Assembly: GCA_963754065.1 (NCBI GenBank)
Contig: CAVWFH010000012.1
Coordinates: forward strand, 31,553-95,552
DNA length: 64,000 nt
From: JALORV01 sp963754065
GTDB taxonomy: Bacteria > Pseudomonadota > Gammaproteobacteria > Burkholderiales > Burkholderiaceae_F
Direction: 5' to 3'
Shown here: piece by piece, positions 38,745 to 48,723 of the stretch
How positions within the stretch are numbered: position 1 is the first letter of the stretch
Layout of the letters: every line of letters starts with the position of its first letter
Notes under the pieces: model-generated
What the model saw: only the letters and a program-made list of their open reading frames with translations
Told to the model about the DNA's origin: nothing
The model's database searches: none
Translations under genes and position numbers: made by a program

Positions 38745-38797
38745 GCAGACCTGACACGCCCCAGGGCGCCGTAAACGGGCTGCCGTCAGGAGGTCCC

Positions 38798-39472
38798 TTA
38801 GGGTCGGATAGCCGGGATGAAGCTACCAGGCCGCCGCCGGGCGACTCGCCAGTGAACTAGGCGCGCGCCGAGCAGGACGGCGAGCACGGCCGCATAGATC
38901 GCCGGCTCAGCAATGTCGTTCTTGGCCAGCTTGTGAAACCAGTAGTGCAGCACCCCCAGGACGGCGATGAGGTACACGAGGCGGTGCAGCTGCTGCCACT
39001 GACGGCCGCCGAGCCAGCGCACCATGGCGTTGGTCGAGGTTGCCGCCAGGGGAATCATCAGCACGAATGCCGCGAAGCCGAACGTCAGGTACGGCCGCTT
39101 CACGACATCTGCAACGATCGCCGGCCACTCGAACCAGTGATCCAGCCAGACGAAGGCCACCACGTGCAGAAGTGCATAGAAGAATGAGTAAAGGCCCAGC
39201 ATGCGCCGCACGCGAAGCAGCCATGCCCACCCGGTAAGCCATCGCAGCGGCGTGATGGACAACGTCGCCAGCAGCAGGACCAACGTCCAGGTTCCGAGCG
39301 TTCGCAAGATGACCTCGACCGGGTTGGCACCCAGTGCGCCCGCCGTGGCGCGATGGATCAGCGCCAGCAGCGGCAGCATGGCCAGCGTGAAGACGGTCGT
39401 GCGCACAGCCGTGAGCGCCGGCCCCGGCAGGGCCGGCGGCACAAAGCGGAACGCGCGCACCAGCCCGGCCAT
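38798..39472 (-). CDS. msrQ: Haem-binding membrane subunit MsrQ
   Basis: MsrQ (YedZ) is a 224-residue b-type haem membrane protein of the ferric-reductase-like family. It passes electrons from quinol to MsrP for repair of oxidised periplasmic methionines. About six membrane segments are visible, with haem-ligand histidines in YALLHVVAFVWLDHW and LHRLVYLIAVLGVLHYWFH. The ATG at 39472 is 2 bases after the msrP stop. The longer frame upstream runs inside msrP. Confidence 0.94.
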   Translation of the reverse strand: MAGLVRAFRFVPPALPGPALTAVRTTVFTLAMLPLLALIHRATAGALGANPVEVILRTLGTWTLVLLLATLSITPLRWLTGWAWLLRVRRMLGLYSFFYALLHVVAFVWLDHWFEWPAIVADVVKRPYLTFGFAAFVLMIPLAATSTNAMVRWLGGRQWQQLHRLVYLIAVLGVLHYWFHKLAKNDIAEPAIYAAVLAVLLGARLVHWRVARRRPGSFIPAIRP

Positions 39473-39474
39473 CG

Positions 39475-40428
39475 TCAATAGAGCTTCTTCAGATCCATCC
39501 CGGCATACAGCGACGCCACCTGTTCCGCGTACCCGTTGAACATCAAGGTCGGTCGACGCCGGCTGAAGATCTCTTCGCCGAGGCGACGTTCGCTCTTCTG
39601 GCTCCAGCGCGGATGATCGCGTTCCGGATTCACGTTCGAGTAGAAGCCGTACTCGGCCGGGTTGGACTTTTGCCACGCAGTCGCCGGCTGCTTCTCGGTG
39701 AAACGGATGCGCACGATCGACTTCGCGCTCTTGAATCCGTACTTCCACGGAACCACCAATCGCACCGGCGCACCGTTCTGCGCTGGCAGGGTCTGACCGT
39801 ACATGCCGAATCCGAGCAGCGTGAGCGGATGCATGGCCTCGTCGAGCCGCAGTCCTTCCGTGTAGGGCCAGTCGATCACAGACGACCGCAAACCCGGCAT
39901 CTGCTTCGGATCGGCCAGTGTCGTGAACTCCACGAATTTCGCGTTGCCGGTCGGCTCGACCCGTCGGATCAGCTCGGCCAGCGGATAACCAATCCAGGGA
40001 ACGACCGCCGACCAGGCTTCGACACAGCGCAGTCGATAGACACGCTCCTCCATCGGCGCGAGCTTCAGCAGATCATCGATGTCGAAACTGCGCGGCTTGC
40101 TGACTTCGCCCTCGACGCGAACAATCCAGGGACGCGTCTTCAGCAACTGGGGCGCGCGCTGCGGTGGATCGTCCTTCTCGGTGCCGAACTCGTAGAAGTT
40201 GCAGTAACTCGTCACGAGGTTGGCCGCGGTTGGCTTTTCCATCACCGACAGCGGACTGGGCTTGGCGGCCAGCGCAGCCGGCGCCGCACCCTGTGCTTGC
40301 ACGTGCGAAGGTACCGCCAGGGTCAGCGCGCTCCCTACCGCGGCCTGCAGGAAATCGCGCCGCTGGTGGTAGACGCCCTCGGGAGTGATTTCGGAGGCAC
40401 TCAGCGGCGGCAGATGTCGGATCAACAT
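39475..40428 (-). CDS. msrP: Methionine sulfoxide reductase catalytic subunit MsrP
   Basis: MsrP (YedY), 317 residues, is a Tat-exported molybdopterin enzyme that reduces protein methionine sulfoxide in the periplasm. The twin-arginine motif is QRRDFLQA at about residue 22. The Mo-ligand Cys is in RLRCVEAWSAVVPWIGYPL, and VPWKYGFKSAKSIVRIRF and WQKSNPAEYGFYSNVNP are family blocks. It forms a coupled pair with msrQ. Its 5' end overlaps an extended frame of the guaC strand, which is not coding there. Confidence 0.95.
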   Translation of the reverse strand: MLIRHLPPLSASEITPEGVYHQRRDFLQAAVGSALTLAVPSHVQAQGAAPAALAAKPSPLSVMEKPTAANLVTSYCNFYEFGTEKDDPPQRAPQLLKTRPWIVRVEGEVSKPRSFDIDDLLKLAPMEERVYRLRCVEAWSAVVPWIGYPLAELIRRVEPTGNAKFVEFTTLADPKQMPGLRSSVIDWPYTEGLRLDEAMHPLTLLGFGMYGQTLPAQNGAPVRLVVPWKYGFKSAKSIVRIRFTEKQPATAWQKSNPAEYGFYSNVNPERDHPRWSQKSERRLGEEIFSRRRPTLMFNGYAEQVASLYAGMDLKKLY

Positions 40429-40582
40429 AAGAACTCTCGAGGATGCACCGCTTGGTCGATCGAGTCCGGCGCAACATTACAGGCAACGAGCTGAGTGGCC
40501 GGGAATCCGTGTCAGACACCGCAACGCAGCGGGAGTTTCGAACGCTAGACTGAAGCCGATCCACCGCCTTGCGGGCCAACCG

Positions 40583-41623
40583 ATGCACATCGATTACCAG
40601 GTCAAACTCGACTTCAAGGACGTCCTGATCCGCCCCAAGCGCTCGACGCTCACGTCGCGTTCGGATGTCGACATCTCGCGCGAGTTCACGTTTCGTCATG
40701 CCGGCGTCAAGTACCACGGCATCCCGATCATCGCGTCGAACATGGACACTATCGGTACGTTCGAGATGGCACGCGCCCTCGACGCCTTTCGGCTGTCGAC
40801 TGCGCTGCACAAGCACTACAGCGTCGACGACTGCGTTGCCTTCTTCCGCTCGCTGGAGCGCAAGTCGGCCGCCTTTTACTCGATGGGAATCACCAAGGCT
40901 GACGAAGAGAAGTTCAAACGGGTCATGGAAGCAGCGGCCGACGCCGTCGAGTATGTCTGTATCGACGTCGCCAATGGTTACCACGAGAACTTCGTCACGT
41001 TCGTCACTCGCATCCGGACAGCGTATCCGCGGCTCGTCATCATGGCCGGCAATGTCGTGACGGGTGAGATGACGGAAGAGCTGATCCTTTCAGGAGCCGA
41101 CATCGTCAAGGTCGGGATCGGGCCCGGTTCGGTCTGTACGACGCGCCGCATGACCGGTGTCGGCTACCCGCAGCTTTCCGCCGTGATCGAGTGCGCGGAC
41201 GCGGCACACGGACTGTCGGGCCTGATCTGCGCCGACGGCGGTTGCACCACGCCCGGCGATGTGGCCAAGGCATTCGGCGGCGGAGCGGACTTCGTCATGC
41301 TCGGCGGCATGTTCGCGGGCCACGAAGAGTCGGGTGGAGAACGTCTCGAGCGAGACGGGGCCAGCTACCAGCGCTTTTACGGCATGAGCAGCAAGGCCGC
41401 GATGGAACGCTACGCCGGAGGCGTGGCCGGGTATCGGGCGGCGGAAGGCAAGGAAGTGCTGGTGCCGTTCCGCGGACCGGTGGCCGCCACGGCACAGGAA
41501 ATCCTCGGTGGCGTGCGCTCCGCCTGCACCTATGTAGGTGCGCGCCGGCTCAAGGAGTTCTCTAAACGGACCAGCTTTGTGCGTGTCACGCAGCAGGTCA
41601 ACGAGGTCTTCGGCAAGACCTGA
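40583..41623 (+). CDS. guaC: GMP reductase GuaC
   Basis: GuaC deaminates GMP to IMP with NADPH in purine salvage. The 346-residue barrel has the short form without CBS domains, which separates it from IMP dehydrogenase. IIASNMDTIGTFEMA lies near the N-terminus, the catalytic Cys loop is GIGPGSVCTTRRMTGVGYPQ, and the C-terminal flap is VPFRGPVAATAQEILGG. The ATG at 40583 gives MHIDYQVKLDFKDVLIRP. No promoter could be seen in the gap to msrP. In relatives a ResB/CcsB pair usually occupies this neighbourhood. Confidence 0.95.
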   Translation: MHIDYQVKLDFKDVLIRPKRSTLTSRSDVDISREFTFRHAGVKYHGIPIIASNMDTIGTFEMARALDAFRLSTALHKHYSVDDCVAFFRSLERKSAAFYSMGITKADEEKFKRVMEAAADAVEYVCIDVANGYHENFVTFVTRIRTAYPRLVIMAGNVVTGEMTEELILSGADIVKVGIGPGSVCTTRRMTGVGYPQLSAVIECADAAHGLSGLICADGGCTTPGDVAKAFGGGADFVMLGGMFAGHEESGGERLERDGASYQRFYGMSSKAAMERYAGGVAGYRAAEGKEVLVPFRGPVAATAQEILGGVRSACTYVGARRLKEFSKRTSFVRVTQQVNEVFGKT

Positions 41624-41658
41624 CGCGGCTCACCAATGCGCCGGCTTCGACCTGCCGT

Positions 41659-42309
41659 CTACTTGCGCAATCCCTGGATGTAATCGGCAACGGCCCGCAT
41701 TTCGGCGTCCGACAGGCGGGCGGCGATCTGCTGCATCGGCACGTTGTTGCGCCGGGTGCCATCACGGAACGAGCGGAGCGTGGCCTCGGTGTACTCCGCA
41801 TGCTGGCCTGCGAGGCGCGGATACTGATTCGGGATGCCCGCGCCGGCCGGGTTGTGGCACCCCGAACACGCCGGCAACGCTTTTTCCGGAATTCCGGCAC
41901 GCCAGATGCGTTGGCCCAGTTCGAGTGTGTCCTTGTTGCGGGCCGTGCCCGGCTTGGCGGACTGCCCGGCAAACCAGGCCGAAACATCGCGCCGGTCCTG
42001 GTCCGAGAGACTGGCCGCGAGGCCGTTCATGATGGCGTTCTCGCGCGCCGGCTTCTGCTCCCCGGAGCGCACGGTGTAGTCGACCAGTTGCTTGTGGAGG
42101 TAGCTCGAATGCTGCTGGGCCAGCTTCGGATTCGCGGAGATCGTCGAATTGCCATCGGCGGCATGGCAAGCGGCGCAGACCTGTGACGCGATCTGCTGGC
42201 CCTTCGTCGCATCGGCCTTCGCTGACTTGGCCTGCGCGAACACGGTCGGGGCTATTGCCATCCCCGTCATTGCCATCAACACGATCCCGCAACGCCGCCA
42301 CATCGACAT
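41659..42309 (-). CDS. Di-haem cytochrome c4
   Basis: A secreted cytochrome of 216 residues with two homologous class I domains. Haem sites are CAACH and CSGCH, with distal methionines expected in the ARENAIMNG and RRNNVPMQQIA regions. A signal peptide ends PTVFAQ. The ATG at 42309 has GAAGG at good spacing; ATGs at 42315 and 42303 are also possible. Cytochrome c4 donates electrons to terminal oxidases. It is divergent from engB. Confidence 0.93.
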   Translation of the reverse strand: MSMWRRCGIVLMAMTGMAIAPTVFAQAKSAKADATKGQQIASQVCAACHAADGNSTISANPKLAQQHSSYLHKQLVDYTVRSGEQKPARENAIMNGLAASLSDQDRRDVSAWFAGQSAKPGTARNKDTLELGQRIWRAGIPEKALPACSGCHNPAGAGIPNQYPRLAGQHAEYTEATLRSFRDGTRRNNVPMQQIAARLSDAEMRAVADYIQGLRK

Positions 42310-42457
42310 TTCCATTGCATGCCTTCGAGGGTTGAACACGTCGCGGCCCCGGCGCGTGCAAGGCGCGCACGCGCCACGCCTGCGCGGCCGGACGCCTTCT
42401 GGCCGCTCCGCAAAGCCGCGTATTCTACCGAAGTCCATCGCCTCTCCTGCCGTCGCC

Positions 42458-43078
42458 TTGTCCCTGTTTCACTCTGCCCGGTTCGTCACTTCGGTCGCCG
42501 ATCTGACGGCCATCGCGCCGCCAAGCCTGCCGGAGATTGCGTTCGCCGGGCGCTCGAACGCCGGCAAGTCGACGGTGATCAACGTACTGACGCAGCAGAA
42601 GCGGCTGGCCTTTGCGAGCAAGACGCCGGGGCGCACTCAGCTCCTCAACTTCTTCTCGTTGAGCGAGAAGGGCGAGCACGGCGACCGCGTCGAGCGCGGA
42701 TTCCTGGTCGATCTGCCTGGTTATGGCTATGCCAAGGCCGACGCCGGCCAGCGCGCCACCTGGGATTTGCTGGTTGGCAGCTACGTCAGTGAACGCCAGT
42801 CGCTGATCGGCATCGTTCTGGTGATGGATGCACGACGGCCGTTCATGGCGGGCGACGATGCCCTGTTGCGGTTCGTGGATAGGCGCGGCTGTCTGCTGCA
42901 CTTTTTGCTGAACAAGTCGGACCAGCTAGGCACCATGGAAAAGCGCGCTGCGCTTGCCGACGCGCAGCGACGCGCTGAGGCCATCGGGCCGCGTGCCAGC
43001 GCGCAGCTCTTCTCCGGGCTGAAGCGCGAGGGCATCGAGGACCTGACCGAGACCCTGACACGCTGGCTCTCAACCTAG
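42458..43078 (+). CDS. engB: Ribosome biogenesis GTPase EngB (YsxC/YihA)
   Basis: EngB is a small GTPase needed for assembly of the 50S subunit. G1 is GRSNAGKST, G2 lies in SKTPGRTQLLNFF, G3 is DLPGYGYA, and G4 is NKSD. The start is uncertain. No ATG lies upstream outside the opposite-strand cytochrome gene; a TTG at 42458 gives LSLFHSARFVTSV, which matches the usual N-terminus (MSLLHQARF type) and a normal length of 206 residues. No ribosome-binding site is evident. Confidence 0.93.
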   Translation: MSLFHSARFVTSVADLTAIAPPSLPEIAFAGRSNAGKSTVINVLTQQKRLAFASKTPGRTQLLNFFSLSEKGEHGDRVERGFLVDLPGYGYAKADAGQRATWDLLVGSYVSERQSLIGIVLVMDARRPFMAGDDALLRFVDRRGCLLHFLLNKSDQLGTMEKRAALADAQRRAEAIGPRASAQLFSGLKREGIEDLTETLTRWLST

Positions 43079-43114
43079 CGGGTGCTCGCACCGACTCGCC
43101 GTATCATGTCCGGG

Positions 43115-43143
43115 AAAAAAATGCCCCGGAGCATGTCCGGGGC
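43115..43143 (-). terminator. Minus-strand intrinsic terminator between engB and hemB
   Basis: A perfect 8-bp stem (GCCCCGGA and TCCGGGGC) with a 5-base loop is followed on the minus strand by seven U. On the plus strand no U-tract follows, so it would not stop engB transcripts. It therefore marks the end of a minus-strand transcript starting somewhere above 43144. The decamer CATGTCCGGG occurs twice here (near 43105 and 43133). Confidence 0.75.
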
Positions 43144-43173
43144 CGTAACGCCTTGAGTCAACAAGGCACCCGC

Positions 43174-43294
43174 TCAGGGAGGTGAAGCGGGAGACGACGG
43201 ATCGTCCATCACCTCAGACGCGAGATAGCGAACGCAGTTCACAACTTCGAGTTGGGACTTCCCCTCATGCAGATCCTCGGCCAGTTCCCTGCCT

Positions 43295-43302
<8 letters not shown>
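43174..43302 (-). CDS. Possible small protein ending before the engB-hemB terminator
   Basis: A 42-codon minus-strand frame lies 31 bases upstream of a strong minus-strand terminator. It contains the protein-like stretch GKSQLEVVNCVRYLASEVMDD and ends PSSPASPP. The start ATG at 43302 overlaps the hemB start on the other strand and has no ribosome-binding site. Codon third positions are less GC-rich than in neighbouring genes. I do not recognise it. It could equally be the body of a small RNA, with a second hairpin (GCCTTG/CAAGGC) between frame and terminator. Confidence 0.3.
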
Positions 43303-44275
<973 letters not shown>

Positions 44276-44288
44276 AGCGCCCGACATC

Positions 44289-45392
44289 GTGAAGTGGATC
44301 GAGATCGGGGCCCAGCGCGCGACGGAACTCGCTGCTGAACCCGCGTGTTTGCCGGTCGAGGGCTTCCTTTGGCTCGACGTGCTGCACGACGAGGCCATCG
44401 GCGATCCGGAAGGCTTGCGCAGCACCGTCCATCGCATCACGGGCGCGCGCCTGTACGACCTGCATCTGCAGGACGCGACCAACCTGCAGCACCCGTCGTA
44501 CTTCGACAGCACGAACGACTACGACATGCTGGTGTTCCGCAAACTGGCCACCGGCGAGTTTCGACCGCTCGAAGAACGGGCGGGGCCGGCCGACCAGCGC
44601 CGGATGCTGCAGGAGATCGTTACACGGCCGATCACGTTCTTCCTGCTCGAACGCCTGCTGGTGACGGTACGCCAGGGGAGCAGCAAGACGATCGAGCAAG
44701 TGCGCCAGCGCCTGCTCGATCCCCGCGTGCGCACCGATTCGTCGCCGTTCGACAAATCACGACTGCCCAAGTCGCCGGGCGAACTGATGATGCGGCTGCT
44801 CAACGGCATGGTCGATCGCTACCTCGAGTTGCGCGAACCACTGTCGGATCGGCTCGATCGCTGGCAGCGCGATCTGCTGGATCCACGTCGACCGTTCAGC
44901 AACTGGTCGGCGCTGCTCGAAGCCCGCATCGAACTGCGCAAACTCGAGAACCTGTGCGAAGGCCAGTACGACGCGCTGACGGAGTTGCGCGATTCTTACC
45001 TCGAAGAAACGCCGGACGCGGCGATCAACGATGCATATCTCGTGCGCCTGAACGATGTGCTGGAACACGTCCAGCGTGTGCTGCATCACGCGCGCCGACT
45101 CGAGACTTCGGCCGAGTCCGCGGTGCAGCTGCATTTTTCCGCCAACACACACCAGACCAACGAGATCGTGCGCAAGATCACGGCGATTGCCGCGATCTTC
45201 GCCCCGCTGACGCTGCTGGCAGGCGTGTGGGGAATGAACTTCGACGTCATTCCGCTGGCGCATCACCCGCATGGCTTCTGGATCGTGACGGCGGGATTCG
45301 GCGCGATCGCGCTGGTCATGCTTCTGTACTTCTGGGCGCGCCGCATCCTGAGCCGTCCGCATGCGCCCCGGCCGCCGCGCTGGCTGCGCTGA
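44289..45392 (+). CDS. corA: CorA-family magnesium/cobalt transporter
   Basis: A 367-residue metal-ion channel. The long cytoplasmic N-terminal domain ends in a helix with VLHHARRLETSAESAVQLHFS. Then two membrane helices follow; the first ends with the signature GVWGMNF (GMN), and the second (about residues 325-347) is followed by a short basic tail. The start is GTG at 44289, 13 bases after hemB. Magnesium uptake is likely; cobalt, nickel or zinc transport cannot be excluded for a CorA/ZntB-type protein. Confidence 0.92.
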   Translation: MKWIEIGAQRATELAAEPACLPVEGFLWLDVLHDEAIGDPEGLRSTVHRITGARLYDLHLQDATNLQHPSYFDSTNDYDMLVFRKLATGEFRPLEERAGPADQRRMLQEIVTRPITFFLLERLLVTVRQGSSKTIEQVRQRLLDPRVRTDSSPFDKSRLPKSPGELMMRLLNGMVDRYLELREPLSDRLDRWQRDLLDPRRPFSNWSALLEARIELRKLENLCEGQYDALTELRDSYLEETPDAAINDAYLVRLNDVLEHVQRVLHHARRLETSAESAVQLHFSANTHQTNEIVRKITAIAAIFAPLTLLAGVWGMNFDVIPLAHHPHGFWIVTAGFGAIALVMLLYFWARRILSRPHAPRPPRWLR

Positions 45393-46049
45393 TCAGCGCA
45401 CGAGACCGCAGCCGGTGTAGAGCGCCCCGCGTACGGCCACGACGGCCCGTCGACCAAAGGCGGCCTCGGTCATCGTGTCACTGCACAAGCCTCGGGTCAG
45501 CTCCACGCGAATGCGATCGCTCGCACTGTCCGCCACGTAGGTGACCGTTCCATCCGACGTCTTAGCGGCCGCAACCGGGAAGTTCAGCGTGACATCGGGC
45601 GTCCGGAACGCTGCTGTCTTGCCATCGACCACGAAACTCCAGCCCGGTTCGTTGCCGGCTGCCCACAGCCGCGCGCCGGGTGCAATATTGGTCGGCCGCA
45701 GCGCGCACGACTCGACCCATCCCAGTGAACGCTGCATGTCAGTCGCGGTCACGCGTCCATTCTCGGTGAACCCGGCGAACTCCAGATAGATCCCGCGCAG
45801 CGGATCGGCGGATTGCTTCCAGCGTTGCTGGATCGCGGTAAAAAGGACACGTTCGGGCGTGGCGTCGATGAACGGCAGACCCTGCGCCTGCAACGTCGAC
45901 GTCTTCCCCGCGCCGGCGCACGAGCGGAACAGCCACTTGTTGAATTCGTACTTCGCGAAGCCCGCCATCGGAACGCTCGGTGGAATGTCTGTCGCGTGCA
46001 ACGGAGTCATCACCATGCAAGCCCATGCAGCCAGGATCCGGAGTTTCAT
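45393..46049 (-). CDS. Uncharacterised secreted protein
   Basis: A 218-residue protein with a signal peptide ending TPLHAT. YEFNKWLFRSCAGAGK opens the mature part, and the second half has WAAGNEPGWSFVVDGKTAAF, a GNEPGW motif seen in periplasmic beta-barrel domains of the COG3650/HslJ-like sort. Two cysteine pairs could form disulfides. The stop is directly adjacent to the convergent corA stop. Periplasmic or envelope location is likely; no activity can be assigned. Confidence 0.7.
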   Translation of the reverse strand: MKLRILAAWACMVMTPLHATDIPPSVPMAGFAKYEFNKWLFRSCAGAGKTSTLQAQGLPFIDATPERVLFTAIQQRWKQSADPLRGIYLEFAGFTENGRVTATDMQRSLGWVESCALRPTNIAPGARLWAAGNEPGWSFVVDGKTAAFRTPDVTLNFPVAAAKTSDGTVTYVADSASDRIRVELTRGLCSDTMTEAAFGRRAVVAVRGALYTGCGLVR

Positions 46050-46067
46050 TCGATCTCGCCCTTCGAC

Positions 46068-46478
46068 TTATCTGTCGATGTCCGTTTTGCCGGTCACCCG
46101 TCGCAGTGCCCGCGCATCGCGCTTCGACGGCCGGCCCTTGATCATCGCCGCAGGATCGCGTGCCAGGCGACGCTGGACCGACGCCTGTTCACGTCGTGCA
46201 CGACTTTCCGGCGTCTCCTCATACAACTGCTGTGCAACGGCCGCCGGGCCGCGCACGCCGGACAGTCCACGGACGACGAACTCGATGCGCTCGTCGCTCC
46301 GCTGAACCACGACTTGATCGCCGAGCCGCGCGATCCGGGCCGGCTTGATGCGCTGGTCGTTAATCCTCACCTGGCCGCGCTCGACCGCGTCGGCCGCCAG
46401 CGACCGCGTCTTGAACAATCGCGCGGCCCAGAGCCATTTGTCGAAGCGGATCGTGTCGTGGGCGTCGCTGCCAGCCAT
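46068..46478 (-). CDS. hslR: RNA-binding S4-domain protein HslR (Hsp15-like)
   Basis: A 136-residue S4-domain protein. TIRFDKWLWAARLFKTRSLAADAVERGQVRIND is split between the two S4 helices and the RNA-binding turn. A basic C-terminal helix with RARREQASVQRRLARDP follows. Hsp15 binds free 50S subunits carrying nascent chains after heat shock in E. coli. The gene lies 18 bases upstream of the secreted-protein gene on the same strand. Confidence 0.92.
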   Translation of the reverse strand: MAGSDAHDTIRFDKWLWAARLFKTRSLAADAVERGQVRINDQRIKPARIARLGDQVVVQRSDERIEFVVRGLSGVRGPAAVAQQLYEETPESRARREQASVQRRLARDPAAMIKGRPSKRDARALRRVTGKTDIDR

Positions 46479-46555
46479 AGGAAAATTCTAGCGGTCCCGG
46501 AGAACCGCCCCGCCCAGCGTGATGTTCCGATCACACCAGCGCAGCTACCCGTGCC

Positions 46556-46891
46556 TCAGGCCTGCATGGGCGGCTGCGTTTCCTCGACCACCCAGCGCAG
46601 ATACGCCGGCAGGCCCGCGGTGACCGGCCACGCGGTGACCTCGGGAACGGCATACGGATGCAGCGCGCGTATGGCCGCCTCGACCTCGCTGTAGCGTTCA
46701 CGCGTCGTCTTGATCAGCAATGGCACTTCCACCGCTCGCTCCACCGCACCTTGCCAGCGATAGATCGAATCGACTGCCGCAAGCCGGTTTGCGCACGCGG
46801 CCAGGTGCTGCTCGACCAGCGTACGCGCGATGCGGTCGGCCACCTCGGCGTCGGGGCAGTTCGTCAGGACGATGAGAACGTTGTCGATCAC
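46556..46891 (-). CDS. cutA: Divalent-cation tolerance protein CutA
   Basis: A 111-residue CutA trimer-forming protein. It shows IVLTNCPDAEVADRIARTLVE, CANRLAAVDSIYRWQG and the LIKTTRERYSEVE helix, then HPYAVPEVTAWPV. Its role in copper tolerance is debated. The GTG start at 46891 overlaps the stop of the upstream permease (GTGA), so it is translationally coupled to the exporter. Confidence 0.94.
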   Translation of the reverse strand: MIDNVLIVLTNCPDAEVADRIARTLVEQHLAACANRLAAVDSIYRWQGAVERAVEVPLLIKTTRERYSEVEAAIRALHPYAVPEVTAWPVTAGLPAYLRWVVEETQPPMQA

Positions 46892-47700
46892 TTGAGGAGC
46901 CGCCTGCGGGTCAATCCGAGTGCGATCGTGTAGCAGGCGACACCCCAGAGTGCCAGCAGCAGCAGGTCGCCCACTCCGTTCACCGGCCACCGACCCAGCG
47001 CCAGCGGGCGCACCAGGTTGACTGCGGCCGTCATCGGAAGCCACTCGGCCAATGTGCGCAGCCAGTCCGGCAGCTGTGTGAGCGGAAAGTAGACCCCGGA
47101 GAGGAACACCAGCGGCATGACGACCACGGTGAAGTAGTTGGACAGCAGATCGTAGCTGCGCGCAATCGCATTGACGATCAGCGCCATCGCAGCGAACACC
47201 AGCGCAATGAAGAACGCCGCCGGCACCACGAGCAGGGACAGCGGTTCGCGCGCGATGTCGAGCAGCCAGATCATCGCGAGGATGCACACGGCCGTGAAGG
47301 TGGCCTTGCTGGCAGCCCACACGAGTTCACCCAGCAGCAGGTCGTCGACTGAGAGCGGCGTGTGCAGTATCGCGTCCCATGTTTTCTGGATACTCATGCG
47401 CGAGAACGCTCCCCAGAGCGACTCGAACTTCGCCGAGTACATCACGCTCATTGCGATCGAGCCGCTGGCAAGGAACTGCAGATACGACACGCCGTCGACC
47501 TGTGGCAGCAGGCTTCCGAGCCCGTAGCCGAAGGCCGCGATCGTCAGCAGGGGCTCGACCACGTTGGTCAGCAGCCGCTCGACGAAAAGCTTGCGCCAGA
47601 CCAGGAAATTGCGGCGCCACACCGGCACGAAGCGCCAGGAAAGCCGCGGCGGTGCCCACATGGGGCTGCCGGTCGAAGACGCTGGAGCTGTTGCGCTCAT
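46888..47700 (-). CDS. ABC-2 type exporter permease, NodJ-like
   Basis: A 270-residue permease with six hydrophobic segments. Family blocks are VWRKLFVERLLTNVVEPLLT, FGYGLGSLLPQVDGVSYLQF and ARSYDLLSNYFTVVVMPLVFLSG. NodJ proteins export lipochitin oligosaccharides with NodI in rhizobia, but nodIJ homologues are common in non-nodulating betaproteobacteria, where the substrate is unknown. It is coupled to the ATPase gene by an ATGA overlap. Confidence 0.9.
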   Translation of the reverse strand: MSATAPASSTGSPMWAPPRLSWRFVPVWRRNFLVWRKLFVERLLTNVVEPLLTIAAFGYGLGSLLPQVDGVSYLQFLASGSIAMSVMYSAKFESLWGAFSRMSIQKTWDAILHTPLSVDDLLLGELVWAASKATFTAVCILAMIWLLDIAREPLSLLVVPAAFFIALVFAAMALIVNAIARSYDLLSNYFTVVVMPLVFLSGVYFPLTQLPDWLRTLAEWLPMTAAVNLVRPLALGRWPVNGVGDLLLLALWGVACYTIALGLTRRRLLK

Positions 47701-48647
47701 GATTCGTCCCGCATCTCGCGGCCCGTCAGCTTGAGAAACAGGTCCTCGAGATTGGCAGGCCGGTGCAGATAGCGCAATCCGACGATCGACTCCAGCGCAT
47801 GCAGCACCGGCGCCGGATCGCGTGAATAGCAGAACACGGTTTCACCGGTAATCTCCAGGCGCCCGCCCAGTGTGCGGCCCACGCGTTCCGCCCATTGCCG
47901 AGCGCCGTCGCCGTAGATCTCGACGACCTGAGGTTCGATATGTTCGTGGATGAGCTCTCGCGGTGCGCCCTGCGCGATCATCCGACCGCGGTCGATTACC
48001 GCAAGCCGGTTCGCAAGACGCTCAGCTTCGTCCATGAAGTGCGTCGTCAGCAGTATGGTCTTGCCTCGTCCCAGCAGTTGCTTGAGGCGGTCCCAGATCA
48101 GGTGGCGCGCCTGCGGGTCGAGACCGGTCGTCGGCTCGTCCATAAAAATCATGTCCGGGTCATTCACCAGTGAACGGGCCAGCGTCAGGCGGCGCTTCAT
48201 GCCGCCCGACAGTTCGCCGATCCTTGCATCCTTCTTGTGGGCCAGGCTGGCGAACTCGAGCAGCGCAGGCAATCGCTGCGCGACTTCACGGTCGGCTAGT
48301 CCATAGTAGCGACCGTAGACCACGAGGTTCTCGGTGACTGTGAAGTCCGGATCCAGGTTGTCGATCTGCGGGACGACGCCAACGCGGATACGGGCACGCC
48401 TCGCCTCACGTGGGACCGGTTCGCCCACCAGGCGGATCGTGCCGCCATCAGGCTGGGTCAGTCCGAGGCAGCAGCGCAGCGTCGTCGTCTTGCCGGCACC
48501 GTTGGGACCGAGCAACGCGTAGCACTCGCCGCGACGGATCGAGAAGGTGAGCCCGTCGACGACCGGTGCGCCACCGTACACCTTGCGCAGTTCACGTACG
48601 TCGAGCACCTCGTCGAGTTTCAGCTCGGGCACGATGGCTGTGTTCAT
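47697..48647 (-). CDS. ABC exporter ATPase, NodI-like
   Basis: A 316-residue ATPase. Walker A is GPNGAGKTT, the signature is LSGGMKRRLTLARSLV, Walker B is MIFMDEPTTGLDPQ and the switch is LTTHFMDEAERLANR. The C-terminal 80 residues, with VVEIYGDGARQWAERVG, match the NodI/DrrA tail. The ATG at 48647 is used; upstream open frame runs through the rplQ terminator. It is the first gene of the nodI-nodJ-cutA unit. Confidence 0.92.
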   Translation of the reverse strand: MNTAIVPELKLDEVLDVRELRKVYGGAPVVDGLTFSIRRGECYALLGPNGAGKTTTLRCCLGLTQPDGGTIRLVGEPVPREARRARIRVGVVPQIDNLDPDFTVTENLVVYGRYYGLADREVAQRLPALLEFASLAHKKDARIGELSGGMKRRLTLARSLVNDPDMIFMDEPTTGLDPQARHLIWDRLKQLLGRGKTILLTTHFMDEAERLANRLAVIDRGRMIAQGAPRELIHEHIEPQVVEIYGDGARQWAERVGRTLGGRLEITGETVFCYSRDPAPVLHALESIVGLRYLHRPANLEDLFLKLTGREMRDES

Positions 48648-48667
48648 GGTCGAAAAATCGGGACTCC

Positions 48668-48700
48668 GAAAAACAAAAGGCCTGCCAAATGGCAGGCCTT
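48668..48700 (-). terminator. Intrinsic terminator after rplQ
   Basis: A 10-bp perfect stem (AAGGCCTGCC and GGCAGGCCTT) with loop AAAT is followed on the minus strand by TTTGTTTTTC. It lies 24 bases after the rplQ stop and closes the ribosomal alpha operon before nodI. Confidence 0.92.
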
Positions 48701-48723
48701 TGCAGTCTAGCCCAGCGCGATAT

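Noticed and set aside
40385..40582. N-terminal extension of the guaC frame
   Set aside because: It overlaps the opposite-strand msrP start and lacks family similarity; the ATG at 40583 gives the known GuaC N-terminus.
46888..48647. NodIJ as evidence for a nodulating symbiont
   Set aside because: nodIJ-type exporters are widespread in non-symbiotic betaproteobacteria and no nodABC genes are present.
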